Shown one piece after another: positions 8,368-16,470 of a stretch of 64,000 nt of DNA (within the stretch, counting starts at the first letter, position 1; every line of letters starts with the position of its first letter). Location of the stretch: the NCBI RefSeq assembly GCF_002234595.1, contig NZ_NMUL01000016.1, forward strand, positions 62,001-126,000. Reading direction: 5' to 3'. Below the pieces are notes generated by a model, which ran no database searches, was not told the origin of the DNA, and saw nothing but the letters and a program-made list of their open reading frames with translations. The translations under genes and the position numbers were made by a program. Origin of the DNA: Amycolatopsis vastitatis. Its GTDB lineage: Bacteria > Actinomycetota > Actinomycetes > Mycobacteriales > Pseudonocardiaceae.

Positions 8368-9288
8368 TGCGGCGACCACGCGGGACGGGCTCGGGCGGCC
8401 GAGCTGTCCCGCCATCCAGGCGCTGGCCGCCACCAGCGCGTCCAAGTCGACGCCGGTGGCCACCCCGAGGCCGTCCAGCATCCACACCAGGTCTTCGGTG
8501 GCCAGGTTCCCCGTGGCCGACTCGGCGTACGGGCAGCCCCCGAGCCCACCCGCCGACGAGTCCACTGTCGACACTCCACATCGGAGCGCGGCCAGCGTGT
8601 TCGCCAGAGCCTGACCGTAGGTGTCGTGGAAGTGCACGGCCAAAGTACCGACATCGCCGAACAGCCCGACCAGGTTTTCGACCTGGCCCGCCGTCGCGAC
8701 GCCGATGGTGTCGCCCAGCGACAGCTGCGTGCACCCCATGTCCAGCAGGCGGCGGCCGGCGGCGGCGACCTGCTTCGCCGGCACGACGCCTTCCCAGGGG
8801 TCGCCGAAGCACATCGAGAGGTAGCCTCGCACGGCCAGGCCCGCCTCGCTGGCCCGCGTGACCACCGGCTCGAACATCGCGAACTGCTCGTCCAGCGACG
8901 AGTTGAGGTTCTTGCGCGCGAACGTCTCGGTCGCGCTGGCGAAGATCGCGATGTGCTCGACTCCGGCCTCGAGCGCGCGGTTCAGGCCCTTCTCGTTCGG
9001 CACCAGGACCGGGTACCGGACGCCTTCACGGCGGTCGAGCCGGGCCAGCAGCTCCTCGGCGTCGGCCAGCTGCGGCACCCACTTCGGGTGCACGAAGCTG
9101 GTCGCCTCCAGCGTGGTCAGCCCGGCGCCGGCGAGCCGGTCGAGGAACTCCAGCTTGACCTCGACGGGGACGATCGCCTTCTCGTTCTGCAGCCCGTCAC
9201 GCGGGCCGACCTCCCAGATCGTGACCCGTTCCGGCAGTCCGCCTGTCGAGGGGACCCGCTCGGGCAGGCCCAGTTCGCGGGTGCCCAT
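8362..9288 (-). CDS. mvaB: Hydroxymethylglutaryl-CoA lyase
   Basis: This 308-residue member of the DRE-TIM metallolyase family starts with the GPRDGLQNE motif near residue 30. It ends with the HMG-CoA lyase signature near residue 245 (SSAGGLGGCPYAESATGN), including the active-site Cys in GGCP. Metal-ligand His residues sit in VHFHDTYGQAL. It cleaves HMG-CoA into acetoacetate and acetyl-CoA, the last step of leucine breakdown. Its ATG overlaps the stop of the upstream PH-domain gene, so the two are translationally coupled. No other leucine catabolism genes are in the window. Confidence 0.93.
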   Translation of the reverse strand: MGTRELGLPERVPSTGGLPERVTIWEVGPRDGLQNEKAIVPVEVKLEFLDRLAGAGLTTLEATSFVHPKWVPQLADAEELLARLDRREGVRYPVLVPNEKGLNRALEAGVEHIAIFASATETFARKNLNSSLDEQFAMFEPVVTRASEAGLAVRGYLSMCFGDPWEGVVPAKQVAAAGRRLLDMGCTQLSLGDTIGVATAGQVENLVGLFGDVGTLAVHFHDTYGQALANTLAALRCGVSTVDSSAGGLGGCPYAESATGNLATEDLVWMLDGLGVATGVDLDALVAASAWMAGQLGRPSPSRVVAAL

Positions 9289-9890
9289 CAGCGGCGACGT
9301 TCGCCACGCGGCGGGTGCTGCGGCGGCAGTGGGTTCGGGGAAGGCAGGGGCTCGGTCTGCTGCGCCCGCGGCCGGTAGTCGTCGTACGGGTTGTCGTTGA
9401 CCTCGCGGTAGATCACCGTGTGCACCTTCTCCACGTGCGGGATGTCCTCGAACCGCAGCGGCTCGTCGGAGGCCGACTCGATGATCAGCGTGCCGCAGCC
9501 GAAGACCCGGTCCAGCAGCCCGTGCTCGAACTGGACGCTGTTGATCCGGCCCATCGGGATGTCGATGCCGGTGCGCTTGAGCACGCCTTCGCGGGCGATG
9601 AGCCGGTCGGTCGTCACGATGAAGTGGGTGGTCCGCCAGCGCACGAACGGCGTCAGGAACAACCACACCACGAGCACCAGGGCCACCACCCCGACGGCGA
9701 TCAGCCCGACCGAGTTCCACGGCGAGCCGGCGTCCTTCGCCAGGATCGCGAGCCAGGTGCCCGCGCCCAGGGTGACCAGCAGCGCGAGCGTCGGCAAGAT
9801 CAGCATCTTGAAGTGCGGGTGACTGTGCACCACGACGTGCTCTTGCTCGCTGAGCAAATCGTCCGGATAGGCCACGGCGGACGCTCCCAA
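9288..9890 (-). CDS. PH-domain (bPH2) membrane protein
   Basis: This 200-residue protein has two adjacent transmembrane helices (about 30-52 and 60-82) followed by a bacterial PH domain (about 85-170: THFIVTTDRLIAREGVLKRTG, then IPMGRINSVQFEHGLLDRVFG and LIIESA). The tail is Pro- and Arg-rich. Its role is unknown; such proteins are thought to be membrane-associated scaffolds. It sits directly downstream of birA, the same neighbour order as Rv3278c-Rv3279c in M. tuberculosis, which supports an old linkage. Confidence 0.85.
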   Translation of the reverse strand: MGASAVAYPDDLLSEQEHVVVHSHPHFKMLILPTLALLVTLGAGTWLAILAKDAGSPWNSVGLIAVGVVALVLVVWLFLTPFVRWRTTHFIVTTDRLIAREGVLKRTGIDIPMGRINSVQFEHGLLDRVFGCGTLIIESASDEPLRFEDIPHVEKVHTVIYREVNDNPYDDYRPRAQQTEPLPSPNPLPPQHPPRGERRR

Positions 9891-9960
9891 GGTCGGTGCG
9901 GCGGTGTCGCTTCACCGTACCGGCGCGACACCCGGCCGGTGAGCGCAACGCCCCGAAGAA

Positions 9961-10755
9961 TCAGGCGGGACGGACGTGCACCACGTCACCGGCGAACACA
10001 GTGTGCCGCTGCCCGCCCGTCATGTCGACCTGCAGCTGCCCGGCGGCGTCGATGCCGGCCGCGCGGCCGGTCAGCGCGGTGCCGTCCGGCAGCTGGACCT
10101 CGACGTCCTGACCGAGGGTCGCGCAGTGGGTGCGGTAGTCGCCGAGCAGCCCGGCCTCGGTGAGGTCGCCGCCGGCCAGGCGCCAGCGCCGTTCCAGGTC
10201 GTCGAGCTCCGTGAGGAGTGCGACGGCGACCTCGGTGCGGTCGGTGTTCGTGGCGCCCTGCTCGGCGAGCGACGTCGCGGGCAGCCCGCCCGGGCCCGGC
10301 TCGACGTCTCCCAGCGGCAGGACGTTGAGGCCGATGCCGAGCACGATCGACGGCTCGGTCCCCGCGACGGCCTCGGCGAGGATCCCCGCGCACTTGGCAC
10401 CGTCGACGAGGACGTCGTTGGGCCACTTGAGCACGGCGTCGACGCCGACGGACGCGGCAGCGGCCCGGACCGCCAGCCCGGCGACGAGCGACAGCGAGCC
10501 CAGCGCCGAGAACGGGACGCCCGGCCGGAGCGCGACGCTGAGGTACAGGCCGCCCTTGGGCGAGCTCCACGACCGGGCGCGTCGCCCCACGCCCGCGGTC
10601 TGCTCCTCGGCCAGCAGAACGGTCCGGTCGGCAGCACCCTCTTCGAGGGCTTTCCGCAGGTCGGCGTTGGTGGAGCCGGTGCGCTCGACGACGTCGATCT
10701 TCGCGTACCGATCCCCGAGTGCCGCCATCAGCCGGGCACTGTCGATCTCAGGCAT
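9961..10755 (-). CDS. birA: Biotin--[acetyl-CoA-carboxylase] ligase
   Basis: This 264-residue enzyme attaches biotin to the carboxyl-carrier Lys of acyl-CoA carboxylases, here most likely AccA3 encoded 33 kb away. The biotin/ATP site is visible as ERTGSTNADL and GVGRRARSWSSPKGGLYLS. The catalytic core (about 25-205) includes LKWPNDVLVDGAKCAGIL, and a small SH3-like C-terminal domain follows. There is no N-terminal winged helix, so it is a pure ligase (class I) and not a bio-operon repressor. It is divergent from the NlpC/P60 gene. Confidence 0.95.
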   Translation of the reverse strand: MPEIDSARLMAALGDRYAKIDVVERTGSTNADLRKALEEGAADRTVLLAEEQTAGVGRRARSWSSPKGGLYLSVALRPGVPFSALGSLSLVAGLAVRAAAASVGVDAVLKWPNDVLVDGAKCAGILAEAVAGTEPSIVLGIGLNVLPLGDVEPGPGGLPATSLAEQGATNTDRTEVAVALLTELDDLERRWRLAGGDLTEAGLLGDYRTHCATLGQDVEVQLPDGTALTGRAAGIDAAGQLQVDMTGGQRHTVFAGDVVHVRPA

Positions 10756-10812
10756 GTGCCCACCATATGGGAGTCCCCCTAACGTGCAAGCTACTCAGTC
10801 GTTCAGTAAGAG

Positions 10813-11862
10813 GTGCGCTCTTCTAAGTTGGACACCGTGACGTCCAAGCCGACCTCCTGGGCCCGCGGCGCGGCGCTGCGCGGCCTGGTCGCGCTGCCGC
10901 TCGTCGCGGGTCTGGTCACCGCGGGCTGGCTGCTGGCCGACCGGTCACCGGAGCCCCCGCCCGCCCCCGTGCCGGTCCCGGTGGCCCAGGCCGGGCCGTC
11001 GGTCCTCGAGGTCAGCGCACCGGTGAAGGCGCAGGAGCCGGGCCAGGGCGCGTCCGGCCAGGGCGGCAAGAGCCCGTTGCGGCAGTGGGCAGAACAGCTG
11101 GCCGGGCCCCTCGACATCCCGGCGGACGCGCTGGTCGGCTACGCGAACGGCGAGCTGGCGCTGCGGAACGAACGGCCGTCGTGCCACCTTTCGTGGGTCA
11201 CCCTCGCGGGGGTGGGCTCGGCGGCGTCGGCCCACGGCCGCGGCGGCGGGAACCTGCTCGGGCTGCCGTCGGCACAGGCCAAGAAGGCGGCGGACGCGGA
11301 CTCGGCGTCGGTCGCGGCCGGCCGGGCGCTCTGCGCGAGCGGCACCGACCTCGGCGCCGGACCGGGCTGGTGGAAGGCGATCGCCGCCTACCACCCGGGC
11401 AGTGAGACCGAGCTGTTCCGCCAGCGGGTCCTCGGCATGGCCCAGCTCTACGCGACGCTCTCGCTGGACCCGGCGTCGGCCGGTTCGGCGCGGGTCCACG
11501 CCACCCGGTTCGCGCTGGGCCAGCTCGGCCTCCCGTACGTCTGGGGCGGCAACGGTCCCGACGCGGGCGCGGCGGGTTTCGACTGCTCCGGGCTGACGAA
11601 GGCGTCGTACGACAGCGCGGGGGTCTCCCTGCCGCGGACGGCGGACAGCCAGTTCCGCGCGCTCCCCCCGGTCCCGCCGACGCAGGAACCCCGCCTGGGC
11701 GACCTGGTGTTCTACGGCAGCCCGGCGACACGCATCCACCACGTCGGGCTCTACCTCGGCAACGGCCTGATGATCAACGCGCCGACCGAGGGCCAGGCGA
11801 TCCAGATCCACACGTACCACTCGAGGGGCGACGACTACGCGGGCGCGGGCCGCCCCGCCTGA
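10813..11862 (+). CDS. NlpC/P60 cell-wall peptidase with degenerate lytic-transglycosylase-like region
   Basis: This protein of up to 349 residues has an N-terminal membrane anchor (about 18-42), a Pro-rich linker and a transglycosylase-like middle part (about 95-220). A C-terminal NlpC/P60 domain (about 230-345) follows, with catalytic Cys in GFDCSGLTKASY and His in IHHVGLYLGNG. In the middle part the segment LAGVGSAASAHG stands where related proteins usually have a catalytic Glu (GIGRIES-like), so lytic glycosidase activity is probably lost. The peptidase should cut stem peptides of peptidoglycan. The start is uncertain: GTG at 10813 or GTG at 10837, neither with a good ribosome site. Confidence 0.87.
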   Translation: MRSSKLDTVTSKPTSWARGAALRGLVALPLVAGLVTAGWLLADRSPEPPPAPVPVPVAQAGPSVLEVSAPVKAQEPGQGASGQGGKSPLRQWAEQLAGPLDIPADALVGYANGELALRNERPSCHLSWVTLAGVGSAASAHGRGGGNLLGLPSAQAKKAADADSASVAAGRALCASGTDLGAGPGWWKAIAAYHPGSETELFRQRVLGMAQLYATLSLDPASAGSARVHATRFALGQLGLPYVWGGNGPDAGAAGFDCSGLTKASYDSAGVSLPRTADSQFRALPPVPPTQEPRLGDLVFYGSPATRIHHVGLYLGNGLMINAPTEGQAIQIHTYHSRGDDYAGAGRPA

Positions 11863-11869
11863 CCCTGTT

Positions 11870-12526
11870 TCAGGACGGCCGGGGAGCCACCAGCCCGGAT
11901 TCGTAGGCGAACACCACGAGCTGAGCGCGGTCACGGGCGCGCAGCTTGACCATGGCCCGGTTGACGTGCGTCTTCGCGGTCAGCGGGCTGATCACCATGC
12001 GCGCGGCGATCTCGTCGTTGGCCAGGCCCCGCGCGACCAGCGTGACGGCCTCGCGCTCGCGGTTGGTCAGTTCCACGAGCCCCGCGCCGGGGACGAGCGG
12101 CTGGGTGACGTACCGGTCGATCAGCTTCCGGGTGATCGACGGCGCCAGCAGCGCGTCACCCCGGGCGGCGACGCGCACGGCGTGCAGGAAGTCCTCCGGC
12201 TGGATGTCCTTGACCAGGAACCCGGCCGCGCCCGCCCGCAGCGCTTCGAAGACGTATTCGTCCAGGCCGTAGTTGGTCAGGATGACGACGTGCACCGCGG
12301 TCAGCGCCGGGTCCGCGGCGATGCGCCGGGTCGCCTCGATGCCGTCGACGCCCGGCATCTGGACGTCGACGAGCGCGATGTCCGGGAGGTGGTCGCGCGC
12401 CAGGCGGACCGCCTCGCTCCCGTCGGCGGCTTCGGCGACCACCTCGATGTCGTCCTCGACGTCGAGGAGCGCGCGGAACCCGCTGCGGATGAGCGGCTGG
12501 TCGTCGGCCAGCAGGACGCGGATCAC
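11870..12526 (-). CDS. NarL/LuxR-family response regulator
   Basis: This 218-residue protein has a receiver with Asp54 (ALVDVQMPGVDG), DDQ near residues 8-10 and Lys near 105 (LVKDIQ). A LuxR-type HTH follows (LTNREREAVTLVARGLANDEI then SPLTAKTHVNRAM). It is the output partner of the histidine kinase whose stop overlaps its ATG (ATGA). The palindrome at 13682-13705 in front of the kinase is a likely target for autoregulation. Confidence 0.93.
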   Translation of the reverse strand: MIRVLLADDQPLIRSGFRALLDVEDDIEVVAEAADGSEAVRLARDHLPDIALVDVQMPGVDGIEATRRIAADPALTAVHVVILTNYGLDEYVFEALRAGAAGFLVKDIQPEDFLHAVRVAARGDALLAPSITRKLIDRYVTQPLVPGAGLVELTNREREAVTLVARGLANDEIAARMVISPLTAKTHVNRAMVKLRARDRAQLVVFAYESGLVAPRPS

Positions 12527-13626
12527 GCCGGGTCCACGGGCAGTTCGGCTTGGACGCTGAAGCCGCCCTCGCGGCGCGGCTCCGCGAGCAGCCTGCCGCC
12601 CAGGGCGGTGACGCGTTCCCGCATGCCCAGCAGGCCGACGCCCGGCACCGGCACGCTGTCCACAGTGGCCTGGCCGTCGTCGTCGACCCGGATGACCAGC
12701 GCGCCGGGCCGGTGGTCGATCCGGACCGACGCGGTGGCCGCGGCGGCGTGCCGGGCGATGTTCGTCAGCGACTCCTGGACGATCCGGTAGGCGGTCCGGC
12801 CCACCGCGGCGGGCACGTCGTCGCGATAGCCCTCGATCGTCAGCCGCGCGTCCAGGCCCGCGCTGCGCGCCCGGCGCACGAGTTCGGGGACGTCGCCCAG
12901 CCCGCGCGGCGGGTCCTCGTCGTCCTCACGCAGTGCTTCCAGGGTCGCGCGCAGTTCCCGGGCCGCCTCGCGGCCGGCGTCCCGGATCGCCAGCAGGGCC
13001 TCCGGCACGTCCTCGCCCCGCTTGCGGGCCAAGTGGACGGCGACTTCGGCCTGCACCTTGATGACGGAGATCTGGTGGGTCAGCGAGTCGTGCAGCTCCC
13101 GTGCGATGTGCAGCCGCTCCTCGTCGGCACGACGGCGCGCGGTCTCCTCGCGGGTGCGCTCGGCCTCGTCGGCCCGGCGCTCGGCCTGCCGCAACGCCTC
13201 CCCCGCCGCGCCCGCGGCGATCAGCCAGGCCAGCTGGAGGACGTCCCGCGACTGCGTGAACGCCTCGCCGGTGTCGTGCAGGCCCGAAGCCAGGAGCGCG
13301 AGCGGCACCCCGGCCAGCATGAGCACCGAAGCCACCACCGCGGCGACGCGGTGTCCCGTCCGGACCGCGGCGTACACGGCGAACAGGTAGGCGACTACCG
13401 GCACTTCGAAACCGGCGGCCTGGTACCCCAGCGCGCACCCGGCGGTCGCCGCCAGCACGGCGATCGGGGCCCGGCGACGCGCGGCCAGCGCCAGCCCGCC
13501 TGCCACGAGGAAGGCGTAGCCCAGCGCGGCGAAATCCGCGGGGCGCGGCCCGGACAGCCCGGCGATCAGCAGGGCCGCCGCCACCCCGACGGCGATCACC
13601 CCGTCCACGATCCGCGCCCGGCTCAC
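12523..13626 (-). CDS. Two-component sensor histidine kinase (NarL-partner, HisKA_3 type)
   Basis: This 367-residue kinase has five or six predicted membrane helices (about 10-150) forming a membrane-embedded sensor. A HisKA_3 box follows with the phospho-acceptor His in HIARELHDSLTHQISVIK, then a HATPase domain (ESLTNIARHAAAATASVRI, VDDDG, GVGLLGMRERV). It has no large extracellular loop, so it probably senses something in the membrane or envelope. It overlaps the response regulator by four bases. The gene upstream on the other strand encodes a small membrane protein that may be part of the same response. Confidence 0.92.
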   Translation of the reverse strand: MSRARIVDGVIAVGVAAALLIAGLSGPRPADFAALGYAFLVAGGLALAARRRAPIAVLAATAGCALGYQAAGFEVPVVAYLFAVYAAVRTGHRVAAVVASVLMLAGVPLALLASGLHDTGEAFTQSRDVLQLAWLIAAGAAGEALRQAERRADEAERTREETARRRADEERLHIARELHDSLTHQISVIKVQAEVAVHLARKRGEDVPEALLAIRDAGREAARELRATLEALREDDEDPPRGLGDVPELVRRARSAGLDARLTIEGYRDDVPAAVGRTAYRIVQESLTNIARHAAAATASVRIDHRPGALVIRVDDDGQATVDSVPVPGVGLLGMRERVTALGGRLLAEPRREGGFSVQAELPVDPA

Positions 13627-13681
13627 CCTCGCACCCTAACCGGGCAGCCGCGCGGGGAACTCCCGCACGCAGAGCATTTCC

Positions 13682-13705
13682 GGACTACCGCACCCGCGGT
13701 AGTCC
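13682..13705. promoter_or_regulatory. 24-bp inverted repeat between kinase gene and DUF6223 gene
   Basis: GGACTACCGC and GCGGTAGTCC are perfect inverted 10-mers separated by ACCC. The site lies in the divergent promoter region, 56 bases before the histidine kinase and about 114 before the small membrane protein gene. NarL-type regulators bind short inverted repeats of this kind, so this is a good candidate for the site of the neighbouring response regulator. A hairpin role cannot be excluded. Confidence 0.55.
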
Positions 13706-13818
13706 CCCGCTTTCTGCGACAACCGCGGCAAGGCGAAGTGTCTGCTCCCGCGCGACGACGGCGGCGGGGTCCGGCGGACATGCTCGGTGCCGTCCGATCG
13801 CCGAAAGAGGAGCACCTC

Positions 13819-14142
13819 ATGTCCGTTCACCTCGCCGCCGTCAGTGCCTACGACTTGACGCCCGGGCGGCTCTGGTCCTTGATAGCCGCGGTTCTGGGCC
13901 TGGCCGGCGTGGTCGCGGGCGGGCTGGCCCTGGCCCGCGGCCGGGGAGCTGCCGGAGCACTGGCCGGCGGCCTGGCCGCCGTGCTCATCGGCGGCTGGGT
14001 CGTGGCGGCGGCCAAGGGCGGTCCCGGCACCGGCTACGGGATCGTCGGGGGTTACGCGGCGCTCGTGATCGGGCTGGTGGCCATCGCCCTCGGCGGGCTG
14101 GCCATGGCCCGCTCGCGCGGTTTTGTCGGTGGTCGCCGCTAG
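13819..14142 (+). CDS. Small membrane protein, DUF6223-like
   Basis: This 107-residue hydrophobic protein has three predicted membrane helices (about 17-40, 47-67 and 74-95) rich in Gly and Ala. I recognise it as similar to actinobacterial DUF6223 proteins; no biochemical function is known. The ATG is preceded by AAGAGGAG. It is divergent from a two-component operon and the intergenic palindrome lies between them, which suggests it is controlled by that system. Confidence 0.75.
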   Translation: MSVHLAAVSAYDLTPGRLWSLIAAVLGLAGVVAGGLALARGRGAAGALAGGLAAVLIGGWVVAAAKGGPGTGYGIVGGYAALVIGLVAIALGGLAMARSRGFVGGRR

Positions 14143-14152
14143 CGTCCGGGCC

Positions 14153-14491
14153 ATGTACGAAATCGACTTCGCCGAGTTCCCGTCCAGCTCGGCCGCGGCG
14201 TCCGGGCAGTTCTTCGAGCGCGCGTTCGGCTGGACGGTGACGCCGTACGGGCCGGACTACACCGACGTCCGGGCCGCCGGGCTCACGTTGGGGTTCCAGG
14301 CGGACCCGGCCGAACAGCCGTCAGCTCCGCTGCTCACCGTCCGCACGGACGATCTGGCGGCGGCCCGCGAAGCGGTGGAAGCGGCGGGGGGTGAGGTGAC
14401 AAGGGAACCGTTCGCCTTCCCCGGCGGGCGGCGCTTCCACTTCCGCGAACCCGGCGGGAGCGAGCTGGCGGTGTGGTGCCGGGACGAATAG
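14153..14491 (+). CDS. VOC (glyoxalase/bleomycin-resistance) superfamily protein
   Basis: This 112-residue single-module VOC protein opens with YEIDFAEFPSSSAAASGQFFERAFGW and ends with FREPGGSELAVW, the paired beta-alpha-beta-beta-beta pattern of the fold. It likely dimerises to form the active or binding site. The substrate is unknown. It begins 10 bases after the preceding gene, so they may be co-transcribed. Confidence 0.83.
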   Translation: MYEIDFAEFPSSSAAASGQFFERAFGWTVTPYGPDYTDVRAAGLTLGFQADPAEQPSAPLLTVRTDDLAAAREAVEAAGGEVTREPFAFPGGRRFHFREPGGSELAVWCRDE

Positions 14492-14505
14492 CGCGTGGTT
14501 CCGTT

Positions 14506-15552
14506 CTACGCGGACACCACCGCCATCGCCGGCTCGACGTAGCCCTCCGCCCCGCCGCCGTAGTAGGTCGCGGGATCGCCCGGCGTGAGCGGGTGCCCGA
14601 GCGCGAACCGCGTCACCAGGTCCGGGTTCGCGACGAAGTGCCGCGCGTACGACACCGCGTCGGCGATCCCGGCTTCGATCACCGCGTCGCCCGACTCGCG
14701 GTCGAAGCCGTTGTTGACGATCAGCGGTCCGTCGAACAAACCCCGGTAGTGCGCGAAAGCCGCGAAGTCCGGCCCGGTGTCGGGTCCGCGGAGGTGCAGG
14801 TAGTCCACGTCGAGCCCGGCGACCAGGTCGTCGTACTCGGCGCGGAGCTGTCCGTCCACAGTGAACAGTCCGCCGGTCCACCACGGCGAGAGCCGGACGC
14901 CGACGGGCCTGTGGGCGGCGACAGCGTCGACGACCTCCAGCAGCAGCCTGCGGCGGTTGGTCGGGGAACCGCCGTATGCATCGGTGCGCCGGTTCAGCCG
15001 CGGGTGCAGGAACTGCGCGAGCAGGTACACGCCGTTGGCCGCCACCTCGACGCCGTCGAACCCGGCGAGGCGGGCGTTCTCCGCTGCCACGCCGTAGTCC
15101 GCGACGGTGGCCCGGATCTCGGCCACGCTCATCGCGCGCGGAGTGACCGTCGGGCGGCGCCCGGCGGCGGTGTGCACCTCCTCGCCGGGGTTCACCGCCG
15201 ACGGCCCGGCCGGCCGGGCGCCGCCGAGGAAGTCCGGATGGGACACCGCGCCGGTGTGCCACAGCTGCAGCACGATCCGCCCGCCGAGCGCGTGCACGAC
15301 GTCCGTGACCCGCCGCCACCCGGCGACCTGGGCCTCGGTGTACACCCCCGGGACGTTCAGGAACCCGGCGGCGCGTTCACTCACCCAGGTACCTTCGGCG
15401 ACGATGAGCCCGGCGCCGGCGCGCTGTGCGTAGTAGGCGGCTTGGAGGTCGCCGGGCACGCCGTCCGGGACACGCGCCCGGGTCGTCGGCGCCAGCACGA
15501 CGCGGTTCGGCAGGCGCCGGCCGCCCAGGTCGGCAGGGGTCAGCAGGTTCAT
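14506..15552 (-). CDS. Old-yellow-enzyme family FMN oxidoreductase lacking the usual His/Asn pair
   Basis: This 348-residue (beta-alpha)8 flavoprotein follows the NADH:flavin oxidoreductase/alkene reductase pattern: LPNRVVLAPTTRARVPDGVP, QLWHTGAVSHPD, then RTDAYGGSPTNRRRLLLEVV and the C-terminal phosphate-binding stretch with RHFVANPDLV. In well-studied members the substrate-activating pair sits in DGVELHGANGYLL. Here the line reads FDGVEVAANGVYLLAQF, so the His is Ala and the Asn is Gly. This should weaken the usual enoate reductase chemistry or shift the substrate. It is divergent from the ECF sigma factor gene. The ATG follows AGAGGTGACC. Confidence 0.88.
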   Translation of the reverse strand: MNLLTPADLGGRRLPNRVVLAPTTRARVPDGVPGDLQAAYYAQRAGAGLIVAEGTWVSERAAGFLNVPGVYTEAQVAGWRRVTDVVHALGGRIVLQLWHTGAVSHPDFLGGARPAGPSAVNPGEEVHTAAGRRPTVTPRAMSVAEIRATVADYGVAAENARLAGFDGVEVAANGVYLLAQFLHPRLNRRTDAYGGSPTNRRRLLLEVVDAVAAHRPVGVRLSPWWTGGLFTVDGQLRAEYDDLVAGLDVDYLHLRGPDTGPDFAAFAHYRGLFDGPLIVNNGFDRESGDAVIEAGIADAVSYARHFVANPDLVTRFALGHPLTPGDPATYYGGGAEGYVEPAMAVVSA

Positions 15553-15615
15553 GGTCACCTCTGGTCGTCGGGACACGTCGGGGAAGCGACGGTGGACGCG
15601 GGCGAAAGGTGACCG

Positions 15616-16470
15616 ATGGACGAGCTGGCAGCGGAGTTCGAGGCCGAACGCGGCAGGCTGCGCGGGCTGGCCTACCGGATGCTCGGCTCGGCGGCCGAGG
15701 CGGACGACGCCGTGCAGGAGGCCTGGCTGCGGCTGAACCGCGTGGACTCCGTCGACAACCTGGCGGCCTGGCTGACCACGGTCGTCTCCCGCGTCTGCCT
15801 CGACGTCCTGCGCTCGCGGAAGGCGCGCCGCGAGGAGGCTTTCGAGGTGTTCCCGGAGCCGGCGGACGACGCCGACCCGGCGGGCGAAGCCGAACTCGCC
15901 GACTCCGTGGGCCGCGCACTGCTCGTCGTGCTCGACGCACTCGGCCCGGCCGAGCGGATCGCCTTCGTGCTGCACGACCTGTTCGCGGTGCCGTTCGACC
16001 GGATCGCGCCGGTGCTGGACCGGACGCCGGTGGCGGCGAAGAAGCTGGCGAGCCGCGCGCGGCAGCGGGTGCGGGGCACGTCCCCGCTGCCCCCGGCCGA
16101 CCTGGCCCGGCACCGCCGGGTGGTCGACGCGTTCCTGGCCGCGGCCCGCGGCGGCGACCTGGCCTCGCTGCTCGAGGTGCTGGCGCCGGACGTCGTCCGC
16201 CGGGCCGACGCGGCCGCGCTGCCGGCGGGAGCGGCGCTCGAAACGCGCGGCGCCCGCGCGGTGGCCGAGGAGACGCGGGTGTTCGGCAAACGAGCCCGCT
16301 TCGCCGAAGCAGCCCTGGTCGACGGCGCTGTCGGGGTCGTCGTGGCACCACGCGGACGGCTGGTGCTCGCCCTCGCCGTGGTGGTCGAAGGCGAACGGGT
16401 GGCGGCCTATGAGGTGATCGCCGACCCCGCCCGCCTCGCCGCGCTGCACGTCACGGTCCTCAGCGCTTGA
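15616..16470 (+). CDS. ECF sigma factor with SnoaL-like C-terminal extension (SigJ/ECF41-like)
   Basis: This 284-residue sigma factor has region 2 (about 5-75: ERGRLRGLAYRMLGSAAEADDAVQEAWLRL), region 4 (about 105-155, ending in TPVAAKKLASRARQRV) and a SnoaL/NTF2-like C-terminal domain (about 170-280). No anti-sigma gene is adjacent, as expected for ECF41-type factors, in which the C-terminal domain controls activity. It is divergent from the OYE-family oxidoreductase, and ECF41 genes are often next to oxidoreductases that they control. Its 3' end overlaps the convergent DHFR-like gene by 11 bases. Confidence 0.9.
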   Translation: MDELAAEFEAERGRLRGLAYRMLGSAAEADDAVQEAWLRLNRVDSVDNLAAWLTTVVSRVCLDVLRSRKARREEAFEVFPEPADDADPAGEAELADSVGRALLVVLDALGPAERIAFVLHDLFAVPFDRIAPVLDRTPVAAKKLASRARQRVRGTSPLPPADLARHRRVVDAFLAAARGGDLASLLEVLAPDVVRRADAAALPAGAALETRGARAVAEETRVFGKRARFAEAALVDGAVGVVVAPRGRLVLALAVVVEGERVAAYEVIADPARLAALHVTVLSA

